DNA of 64,000 nt. Source: Acanthacorydalis orientalis (lineage: Eukaryota; Arthropoda; Insecta; Megaloptera; Corydalidae). The first letter of the stretch is position 1. Every line of letters starts with the position of its first letter. A program made the translations under genes and the position numbers. The notes below the pieces were generated by a model that was not told the origin of the DNA, did no database searches, and saw only the letters and a program-made list of their open reading frames with translations. Below are positions 54,985 through 64,000 of this stretch, one piece after another. The stretch spans positions 1,313,969-1,377,968 of the forward strand of contig CM068325.1 in assembly GCA_034766995.1 (NCBI GenBank). The letters run 5' to 3'.

Positions 54985-56240
54985 ACAGCTCAACACTGGT
55001 TCCAAACATGTCGTAATGGAAACGAAAGCCTCTATGATGAGGAGGATCGTGGACGTCCTTCAGCTATTAGACAGTAATGATTTAAGAACCATTATTAAAG
55101 CAGATCGACTTTAAACAACTCGAAAGATAGTAGAACATCTCACTCTTGTTCTACAAACCGTTGTTCGACATTTGATCCTAATTGGAAAAACAAAAAAGCT
55201 GGATGAATGGGCGCCGTATGAACTAAACGAACATCAAGAAATTCGCCGGTACGAAGTCTGCTCTGCGCTACTTTTGAGAAAAAAAATGATCCCTTTCTTG
55301 ATCGCATTGTCACATGTGATTAAAAGTGTATTCTATACAACAATCTGGATAGTTCAGCACAGTGGCCGGACCGAGGAGAAGCACCGAAACAGTTTCCTAA
55401 ACCGAAGCTTAATGAAAGAAATATTACGGTCACTGTTCGATGGTCGACAAGTGGAATTATTCTCCAGAACTTCATAAATCCTGGCGTAGCAATAACAGCA
55501 GAAAAATATTGTCAGGAAATTGAAAAAATACATGAGAATTTGCATTGTTTACGGCCAGCATTAGTCGATCGAAGAGGACCAATTATTATGTCGTTAAAAA
55601 ACATAAATGGACTCGCTAATGAAACCTCACATCACCCAGCTTACTCTCCGGACCTGTCTTCGACATATTATCATTTTTTTAAACATTCGAGTCATTTGCT
55701 ACGAGAGAACGTTTTCAAAGATCAAACATCAGCTCGAAGCGCTTTCGATGAATTCGTTAATTCCAGGACTCCAGAATTCCATCTTGTAGGAATAAACAAA
55801 CTTTTTCGGGATTCTGAGAATCCCGAACGGCCTAAGACTGGTCTATTCCCATCCCTGCCGGTCGGGCCGTGTGCCACACATTGTCGGATGCCAGGGGAAA
55901 GTAAAGTTGGTTAGAACTCCAGTGAATCACCGAACCGCGGGGCAGACGGAGCATACACATTTCATTCCATTGTTAATTTCTTGTTTTACCTTTAGCATCA
56001 CATGTGCGGCAGAATATAGTGATTTTAATTAACTCCAGTTATCATTTCCTTATTCGCGTACAACTGTGGTCTGCCGAATTGGATCACAGAAAAAAGCGCG
56101 AACGAAACATGTTTCCAGACGGGAGAATTGTGTACAGGACAAGGTTTTTTAGTTTGATTAATAAATATATATTTTAACTGATTTTTTGCTTCTTTATGAT
56201 CTATATGTAAAAAACGCAATTATTTTTGCACCAACCTGAT
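54985..56240 (+). pseudogene. Cecropia-type mariner, decayed and interrupted
   Basis: Readable transposase blocks: CRNGNESLYDEEDRGRPSAI, the linker region (KTKKLDEWAPYELNEHQEIR, RYEVCSALLLRKK), NGLANETSHHPAYSPDLSST followed by YYHFFKHSSHLLREN, and SRTPEFHLVGINKLF. It ends in gcaattatttttgcaccaac at 56215-56237, a cecropia/Hsmar1-type terminus. Many frameshifts. An unrelated ~300 bp segment (about 55803-56108) splits the C-terminus. The 5' inverted repeat was not found. Confidence 0.7.
55803..56108. mobile_element. ~300 bp insertion inside the cecropia-type mariner
   Basis: Mariner C-terminal sequence stops at GINKLF and resumes as HVSRRENCVQDK after ~300 bp. The insert opens with the near-perfect palindrome ttcgggattctgagaatccc-gaa (55805-55827), then GC-richer sequence (cctgccggtcgggccgtgtg). 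No coding and no clear target duplication, so the type is unknown. Confidence 0.5.
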
Positions 56241-56329
56241 TAATTGACCAGAATTTATCTGTGACGTCGCCATCTCATATAATATAACTGAACTCAGTCA
56301 CAAAGTATATTTAGGATGTACATGCTGAT

Positions 56330-56870
56330 CAGTTGTTGGTTGTTATAAACCATGTTAAGTATCAATTTGTTATTGAATTCAGGACGTCACATCATCGTCA
56401 TATTTCCTGCAGCAAATTAACCAAACTAATTGGTTTTTCTGTTCATGTTTGTGACAGGTTGCTTGACCGTAGTGATACTTCTTTGCTTTTTAATTCCGGT
56501 AACGTAGGATATGGAAACTCCTAGACCAATGTTCTTAATAACGATCTAATTTCTTCTATTAACAACTTAAATGCAATTTTTTCCAACTAAAACATTTTTT
56601 ATTGCCAAATATTGGGTAAGTGCAAAAGTTTTCATGATCCTCTTGATAGAACAATAGTCTAGGTAATTTTATTAAAATGAAATCATTCATTCTACCAGGC
56701 AATTGTTCTTGTTTTCTACAATTTTTCGCTGATATTCTGGCAGCATCGGAAAATATGTCCCACAATGTTATATACATGGTTCTATAGAAACCTTCGATCG
56801 GACGAAACGAAAGACGATGATACTGACGCAACTGATGATCACCATAATGAATAACAATAAAAAGTACTAT
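56330..56870 (-). repeat. Dispersed repeat U, copy 2, with a 90-aa frame
   Basis: On the minus strand 56560-56380 matches 50318-50450 (aagaaattagatcgttatta onwards). Upstream on the same strand is an open frame 56831-56559 (RLSFRPIEGFYRTMYITLWD, then NKKCFSWKKLHLSC). I recognise no protein family. Together the two copies define an uncharacterised repeat of at least 500 bp. Confidence 0.4.
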
Positions 56871-57389
56871 TGAGATTTTTTGTATTGCATAATATAATTT
56901 AAATATATTGTAAATTTATTTTTGATTTAAGAAATAAATATATACTGACAAGACGTTTTTATTAATTTCACTATAAATATATTTTTACCAGAAACAATTC
57001 TTTCGTGCAAAATGGAAGTAAGTCTCGGACATTTAGAATTATATTTGCTATATGAGCCGTTCACGGCACAAGTCGATCAACTCCACTTTTTTAATTTTTT
57101 CAAATTTAGGCTTCAGAGTACTTGATAGCGTCTCTACTTTTTATAGCTATAACATATCTCCCTAATAATAAATATTGACATCAATTAATGGCTATTTTAT
57201 TTGGCCATTGAATAATTAATAATTTATTTCGGAAGCCAACCTGATCAACTCCGTAGCCTAAATGTAAATTTCAATCGTTGCAATTATTCAAATGCAGCAG
57301 CGAGTGCTCAACGGTAACGGTAAATTGGTAAGGAGAGTTTATTCACAAAAATAAAGTAAAATATATCAGTAAGTTGCAGTCTGATTGGC

Positions 57390-57721
57390 ACAGACTCAAG
57401 TCATGTTACAGAGTTTCCAGTAAAGTGGCTTAAAATGCACTAGGTAAAATTAGAAATGTCCAAACTGCACCTCATACAATTCAAATATGACTTTAATGAA
57501 GATTCAGAATTTAATACCATTAATATAGGAAAATCCGGAGCAGGTAGACGACTAGGTCTGAAAAATGTGGACCAGCCTTTGTTATATCCTATAGAAAGAA
57601 CTGTTACAAGAGAAAAGAGGAAAGACACGACGGATCTGCTCAAATTCATTCCTCCGGTTAAACATGCTTACAATCAAAACTTTAGAACGAATCGAAACGA
57701 TGGAACCTTGCATACAGCTGA
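57390..57721 (+). pseudogene. Transposase C-terminal fragment (Tn-C)
   Basis: The frame containing KLHLIQFKYDFNEDSEFNTI, then GAGRRLGLKNVDQPLLYPIE and KRKDTTDLLKFIPPVKHAY. I recall similar endings (a K-K-x-D-L-L-x-x-(I/V)-P sequence) in insect transposon proteins of the HI-x-SFP type. The last codons before the LINE (GTLHTAD) continue after the second copy of the 14-bp target duplication at 59818 as EEDIIYIRSIDDK and a stop near 59873. Confidence 0.55.
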
Positions 57722-57723
57722 CG

Positions 57724-59817
57724 TTTTTTTTTTTTTTTGACGCCAAAGTTTGGGCAAGATCTTGCCGTGTGGTGATAACTAATGAGAACGCTGAGCGTTG
57801 CTATAGTTCCGGGGGCCATAAAAGGGGGCCCGAAAACCAGAGAAAAGAGGGCAGGGAAGGAGGAAGGATAAGAGAGAAGAGATAAACGAAGCATAGAGAT
57901 AAAAAGACAAAACACAATAGAGTCCGAGACGTAGGTCAGTCGGGAGTCCTGTGACAACACATCGTTATGAAAATGTACCATCGCTCTTGGTGCGAGAATG
58001 CCGCCAAGTAAAATAGAACGGCTGCACGAACCTGTCCTTACGTCTGTGCTTGCCGACATGGTTGGCAGCCGGCAGAAACTCATGTGGTCGAAGCCGCTCG
58101 ATGAGTCGATCAGCGAGCGGCTTGTTCTTATAAAAGTTCAGGCTTAGATTTTCAGTGAATTGTGCAACCGTTTCTACGTTGGCGTCGATGTGAAGTTGTG
58201 CCGTAAGAAACCAGCGTTGCCGGTTGAGCGCCATCTTCAGTGCCTTGTTTTGCACTCTCTAGAGCAGCGCCAGGTTACGCGGTGACGTGTTCCGCCGTCA
58301 CGACGAGAGCAGCATACGTAATGATGGGTCGTATGGCCATCTTGCACAGCGTGATTTTATTGGCAGTGTCCAGTCCACTGTAGTTGGACAGTGCGCTGTA
58401 CAATCAACGCATGGCTCCGTGTTTCGATCCATGGCGCGATCTGTGTGTTGGCGTTGAAATTTAGTTTCCGATCCAGATGCACGCCGAGGTATCTGACGGT
58501 CCGCCGAAGATCCTTCCACGTAACCGCCACCCCGTCGACATGGAGTGACGGTAGCTGCGCCGTCTCCCTCCTCCTCGAGAACACTATAGCTTCGGTCTTG
58601 TCCTCGTTGATCTTCGACCGCCGTCTGCGCAAGTGGTCGGCTACAGCGTCTAGCGAGGCTTGGATGAAGATGGCCGTATCGTCAGCGAATAGTGCCGGTT
58701 CGACACCTTACGTGCTCGGTATGTCGTTAATAAAATAATAAAACAGAACTGGACCCAGTGTCGAGCCGTGCGGAACGCCGGCGGCGATCTGCTTGACGGG
58801 CGACAGTGCGCCGTAGACGTCAACCTGAAACGTTCGCTGGCATAAGCTGTGGTCTATCAGACGGACTAGGTGGTCGGGCACCTTGTACCCGATGAGTTTG
58901 AACACTAGTCCGTCGTGCCGGACAGTGTCGAACGCCTCGGCGATGTCAAGCAGAACCATACCCGTGTAGTTCCTGCCGAACCTGCCAGTGATGGTCTCTA
59001 CGATCCTGACCAGCCGGAGAACCGTCGAGTGCTTACGCCTGAAATCGAACTGTTCAGGCCTGATTGTGTTGGCGACCGCCTCGTGGTCGCGGACGCGTCG
59101 CGACACGACGTTCTCCAGCACATTATCGGCAATGGAAAAGAGGCTGATGGGCCGATAGCTGGCCGCCTCATCGCCTCGTTTGCCAATCTTGCGTAAGGCC
59201 AGGATCCTGGAGTGCGTCCATGTCGAGGGGAAGTGATGTAATCTCAGAGCCGCGTTACAAATGTTCGTGAGCGCCACTAGTCCCTTAGTCGGCGGCTGGT
59301 GCAGCACTCTGCACTGGATACCGTCATCGCCGGCGGCCTTGTCGGCCTCCGTGCCCTTAACGATCGACATGAACTCCGGGAACGACGGCCAGACTACGCT
59401 CTCGGTATCGGGGCTAGGTGACGATCGCCAGGCCTCAATGGCTTCCTCGACCGTGATGGTGGTGGCCGGGTCGGTCGCTATCTGCTCGGTAACGCGGTGG
59501 GCGCTCTCGACAGGAGTTCAGCTTTACCGGCGTCGCTCGATACGAACACGTTCGGAGTGACGGTCTTCAGAGGCGGGAGGGTCTCCTTTCAAGAGCGCTC
59601 GATCTTTCCGACCGGTCCCCAGACTTCCTCCCCTCTCTGCGACATCTGGGCCAGTCTGTTCCTCCATTGATCGTTCCTGATTTTGTTCACCTCTTTGTGA
59701 TCTTCTCTGAGAGACGATTCCGATCAGCCGGTACTCGTCCCTCCGGGTCCTCTGCCAGAGCCTACGCGCCATGTTCCTGGTGGCGATCATGTCCCTGATG
59801 TCCGACGTGAGCGGCAC
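57724..59817 (-). mobile_element. Jockey-clade LINE, 5'-truncated, with 14-bp target duplication
   Basis: Flanked by gcatacagctgacg at 57710-57723 and 59818-59831. A T-run at 57724-57739 is its poly(A) tail read on the other strand. About 2.09 kb remains, covering part of the RT to the 3' end. Base composition is strikingly GC-rich compared with the surroundings. Clear duplications indicate a fairly recent insertion. Confidence 0.92.
57965..59817 (-). pseudogene. Jockey-type reverse transcriptase, truncated and frameshifted
   Basis: The N-terminal part (59844 to 59524 includes flanking sequence) reads PLTSDIRDMIATRNMARRLW. The main frame 59370-58708 has EADKAAGDDGIQ, SYRPISLFSIADNVLENVVS, DIAEAFDTVRHDGL and GVPHGSTLGPVLFYYFINDI. 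The active site FADD (ALFADDTAIF) follows near 58690 after a frameshift. Later parts: RRRSKINEDKTEAIVFSRRR and VRYLGVHLDRKLNF (58632-58357). No RNase H, as expected for Jockey. His replaces Gln in GVP-Q-GS. Confidence 0.85.
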
Positions 59818-60259
59818 GCATACAGCTGACGAAGAAGACATCATTTATATTCGATCAATCGACGATAAATAATATTTTGTAACAGAACAGTTATTATTTA
59901 TTCTTACGGAAAATTTTTAAGAAGAAATCTATGATAAATAACTTTTTCTGTAATAAGGAAAATAATAATTTGAACACGGAGTTTGACGTTATTACATTTT
60001 TTCACTTGCCAAATCGATTAACTCCCCTATTCACACAAAAAATGCGAAACTAGCGGCGATTACACTAAGGCTATTTTATCTGATTCGTTTTAAATAGAGT
60101 TTCGTAAGAGTTACATATGCATTTATGCATTCTACAATGTTTATTTAGATTTATTTTGTAGAGGGATTTTTTTAAAAAAGACTGTACATTATTTCATCAC
60201 AACTCTTCACTTTTTGTTTTATGGAGTTAATCGATTCGTCCTGTGAGCGGGTCATGTAT

Positions 60260-62910
60260 TTAGTATTTTCACCTAGTCTTATGAAAAATATGTTACTGAC
60301 TGTTTACTACGTTAATCGTAGCGTGAAATCAATTAAAAATTCCGAAGAGAAAATTCATAAAATGTTTTTTTCCTGATTTATCTCACGGGTAGCAAATTTG
60401 GAGTTACATCCTTTCTGCAGCAGTGTCTTCAATTATCAAACATAAAGAAGACAATATTCTCACGCATTCGTTAAAAAATATCGTAACGGTTTCTATTTAT
60501 TCTACATGCAGAATAAATAGTTTAGATACAATTTTTAATGAAAAATTAAGGAAATTTCAAGTGAGAAATACTGCGCACTTTGATATCGCTTTAAATTAAT
60601 TAATCATTTTTTGATATGAACAAGTAGTTTATGTGGATTAGTATATAGGTGTTTCGACTATCTTTTGGACAACATCCTTATCTTCATAAATTTACAATCG
60701 AAAATATATAGACTTCTGTCTTTTTCTAAGGCGTGGCACATCATATCAAATGTTTGAGAGTCATTCGGGACGTTATTACTTATTTTTATATTTGTTTCTG
60801 AGGCTGGACTAATGAAAAGTGTCTCCACTGAAATTATCCGGCTCTCAACAGTCGTTTTGAATCAGCACCCGCGCACACCGAGAGGGTTAATTCAATCACC
60901 GTCAAACATTTCTAACGATCCGAACAGATAAGATTGAAAGTACTTGAAAATGTTCGATACATATTTATCGCGGCCGTGCTAAGTAAGATAAAAACCAGCA
61001 GGTACATAGAAAAAAAATCATTTATTATCTAAATCGATACATGAATAGAATATCATTTCACAGTGAATAATTTCTGTTCGGTTCGGTTTCATTTCAAGTG
61101 ATTCCTTTATTTTATTTCATTTTTTTTGAAGACATATTAATCTTCAGAAATTAAATAATTGCGGCGGCTTGAGCAAATCTACGAGTTGAAAAAGTTCTCG
61201 TGATTTTTTTTTTACATACATCCAAGTAAAGATCTTGTGATTTACAATCATCGCTTCGACTTTTTAACCTCTTATCGATTTATCTATCATTCCGTTTCGA
61301 TTTGTGTTTTTTTTTTACAATTCGCAGTGAATTTTCCAGATCGCTTGTGATTTCTGTTGAGTCCTCCGTCTCCTATTAAACAAGTAAGTAAGTATTGGTT
61401 CTATCAGCTATGAAGTAAATACTTAACACTGAAGTACTGAAATACCCTTTCATGATTTTTTAGAGTTTAAATATTCTTAAATTCCAATATTTGAAGACAA
61501 TAATCAGCCGTTCGGTTCGTCTTTGAAGTTTTCCCGTTGATTCGCAGCAGATTTTTTTTCAATCTCGTCAGGTAAGTACTTTTATCTCGTTTTAATAATA
61601 AACGATTTATATATGCTGATCTTCTTTTCTCAATACACGTCATCGAACATAGGGAAACGGATGTTCTTAACACTGTCAATTAACACAGCTCGATTTCTCA
61701 TTGATGCGTGGCAGATATATAGTGATTGTTGGAACTCAAATGGCTAAAATATGATTGTTTAAAACCAATTATATAAAACATAATCGTTAAGCTTTCGTAA
61801 TTTATTTAAAAAGGCAAATAGCGACAATTGTATATTGTATCACTCGCACTTGTGGTGTTAAATAAACCGAAAATCATGTCCACTAAATGCAAGTGAATAG
61901 AATAACGATATTCTTGATCGAACCGATTTAATTATAATGTATAAATCAAATCGAGATTATAGCCATTTCTAGCGCCTACTGTGCTGATAGTTAACGTAGA
62001 ATCCAATTTATATTTAAAAAGTAACGATTTTTCATAAAATACGAGAGTGTTTTTCGTTTCTCCCGATCTGTTTCCTTATGGTTAGAGTTTTTAATAAATA
62101 ATTAGATTATTTTGTTTTTTACTGCCTATTTTTCAGCGTGAATTTAGTTTTTTTCTGCAGTTTTCAAAGTGATTTTTATTTTTATGGTGGCATATTTGGT
62201 TGTTTGAGTGTATTTTATACATTGTGAAAAAATAACTACAGCAAGATATAAATTTAAATTTACTTGATAATTATTTTTTCTTTTCTTCTCTTGTATGATT
62301 TTTTTGTATCTGTAAGCTGAACATCTAGCAGACATTATTTTCAACAATGATAAGTCGTAAATTTTTTTGATTTCTTTTAAAACAAATACAATCTACACAA
62401 TCGCCACACACATGTGGTGTGGCGGCTTCAGAAATTCTACGATTTGAAAAAATCCTTGTGAAAAAATTTCACAAACGTGTAAGTAAAAATCTTGTGATTT
62501 ACGATTATCGTTTCGACTTTTCAGCGTTCTGACGATTAGTCAATCGTTCTGTTTCGATTTGTATTTTTTTTACGTTCGCAGTGAATTTATCATTTATCGC
62601 TTTTGTTGAGTTTTCCGTCTCCGATTGTTAAACAAATAAGTGAGTATTCGTCGATCGACTATGAAGTAAATACTCAATACTGAACGCACACTCTTATGAT
62701 TTTTCATAGGTGTTCAATATTCGTAGATTCGAATATTCGAAGATAAGAATTAGCTGTTCGGTTCGTCCTTGAAGGTTTCCAGTTGCTTCGCAGCAGATTT
62801 TTATTCGATTTCGTCACGTAAGTACTTTATCTCGTTTTACTAATCAAATTATTATCATCTTTGTATCAATATATGGTGATCTGCTTTTCTGAATACATAT
62901 AATTCAACGT
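60260..62910. other. Low-repeat AT-rich region with a duplicated exon-like module
   Basis: No transposon is recognised. Two ~430 bp modules in direct orientation (about 61160-61590 and 62415-62840) are roughly 70-75% alike. Each holds, in the same order, cttgtgatttac, a T-run ending ttcgcag, a short segment ending at a gtaagt/gtgagt donor-like site, atgaagtaaatact, then a second ttcgcagcag acceptor-like site and gtcaggtaagtact (cgtcacgtaagtact in copy 2). They could be alternative non-coding exons. The rest of the region has no open frame of note. Confidence 0.4.
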
Positions 62911-62911
62911 A

Positions 62912-64000
62912 CAAGGGGATGATACGGCTTCGGAAATTGACTTTGGCACCGAACTTCGTACAGTGGTAAGGTATCCCAAAGGTATTAATACGTTAGCGCA
63001 CTATCGAGCCATTTTCGAGAAAAAAGGCTCCAAAGTTTCTGCATCTTTTAAGAGAAATTAATTCTTAGAGATTCAACTAGCTTGATAGCTAAGCAGTAAC
63101 GTGCAGGAGTGTCTTATGTGTCAGGTTCCGAGTCTCAATTGATTCAGGCTGTTTTTTTCTTCACTGAATAATTATTTAATGCATTTTATTAAAAAAAAAT
63201 ATTTAAATAAAGATGAAATTACATTTTCTTGCAATTTTCTTTAGAAAAAAATGTGTTTTTCAAATTTTTACAATTTTATTTCATAAAATGATTTTTTCAG
63301 GATTTTTTTTCAATTTTTTGCATTGTTTTGCAAACATGTACACTTTGATGTACGAATACATTTGCAAAACAATGCTAAAAATTGAAAAGAAAATCGTGAA
63401 AAAAGCATTTTCTGAAATAAAATTATAAGAATTTACAAGAGCGCGTTTTTTGAAGAAAATTGCAAGAAAATGTTATTTTATCATTATTTAAATATTTTTT
63501 TTTATTAAAATCTATTAAAGGCATCCAATAATTGTACAGGTGAAGAAAACAATCCCGCATGAACCGAGCGAGACTCGAACCTCACAACGTCAGACACTTC
63601 AAGCCTGCGCGTTACCGCACAGCTATCAATTCTTTCAAAAAATCCTCTTTCAAATTTTGACAATTTAATTTCAGGAAATGATTTTTCCACGATTTTTTTA
63701 AATTTTTTACATTATTTTACAAACAAGAACACTAATATACGAATATATTTGCAAAATAATGCTAAAAGTTAAAAAAATCGAGAAAAAAACATTTTCTGAA
63801 CTAAAATTGTAAAAATTTAGAAAATAGCGTTTTCTGAAAAAAAATTGCGAGAAAATGAAATTTCATCTTTATTTAAATATTATTTTCAATAAAATGCATT
63901 AAATAATTATTCAGTTGAAGAAAAAAAACCTGCATGAATCGAGCGAGACTGGAACCTGATACGTCAGACATTTGAAGCTAATGCCTGGTTCACAATAGGA
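62912..64000. mobile_element. Foldback copy 4, with internal re-duplication (runs off the window)
   Basis: The left terminus acaaggggatgatacggctt (62914) and arm match copies 2 and 3. Left tRNA-like module at about 63080-63150 (tagctaagcagtaacg, ggttccgagtctc). On the minus strand the right module at 63628-63555 is the best preserved: tagctgtgcggtaacg, caggc-ttgaagt-gtctg, ggttcgagtctc. Instead of ending, the arm then re-enters the inner sequence (63631 onwards) and passes the centre again to a third tRNA-like block near 63930-63980. Confidence 0.75.

Larger units (their letters stand above)
57054..60253 (+). mobile_element. TIR transposon (Tn-C), split by a Jockey LINE
   Basis: 32-bp imperfect inverted repeats (25 of 32 match): gagccgttcacggcacaagt... 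at 57054-57085 and its complement ending ...ctgtgagcgggtc at 60222-60253. Subterminal relatives of the inner part occur at 57240 and 60005. Removing the LINE leaves ~1.1 kb that encodes only a transposase C-terminus. The protein fragment looks like the C-terminal part of the transposase type whose N-terminus is seen in Tn-K1/K2, though the inverted repeats differ. Confidence 0.65.

Overview
This is eukaryotic nuclear DNA, AT-rich and dominated by repeats. It suggests an insect, probably a hymenopteran (possibly an ant); that guess rests on the transposon mix (mariner, Tc1, gypsy, Jockey and I-type LINEs) and on small, GC-rich, intron-split host exons. No bacterial features are present.

Layout. 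1-2740: two tandem satellites (about 185 bp and about 175 bp units). 2742-5993: 3' part of a spliced coiled-coil gene (six exons visible), tentatively an outer-dynein-arm docking protein of the ODAD3/CCDC151 type. Two arrays of a third ~190 bp satellite lie in its last intron and just downstream, and an AT-rich minisatellite follows (7300-8140). 8142-9045: GC-rich, coding-like remnant of an unrecognised gene. 9050-14652: nearly full-length I-superfamily LINE with two ORFs, each carrying one premature stop. 14810-18350: more satellites and (TA)n. 18351-22138: decayed gypsy element on the minus strand. 22330-23620: first of four copies of one mariner family; the others are at 29875-31165, 37574-38867 and 53301-54558. 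23690-29870: possible host exon, minisatellite, LINE mosaic, and an intronless ankyrin-repeat gene (28361-29428, minus). 31730-38870: foldback elements, a pogo fragment, a solo LTR and a Tc1-like relic. 39324-43740: two copies of a TIR transposon, separated by an LTR and leader. 46003-49880: a Tc1-like element hosting a foldback, then a second, rosa-like mariner. 50590-53297: inverted gypsy fragments with nested insertions. 54985-60255: decayed cecropia-type mariner and a TIR element disrupted by a Jockey LINE with a 14-bp target-site duplication. 60260-62900: low-repeat DNA with a duplicated exon-like module. 62912-end: another foldback element.

Only the coiled-coil gene and the ankyrin gene look like intact host loci. 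Mariner copies 2 and 3 keep full-length transposase frames. The most unusual feature is a family of ~0.9-1.1 kb palindromic elements (foldbacks at 31738, 33098, 46329 and 62912). Their arms carry tRNA-like modules with A-box and B-box motifs and one well-formed anticodon arm. Two of them sit inside other transposons, so the family moved after those elements were already in place.
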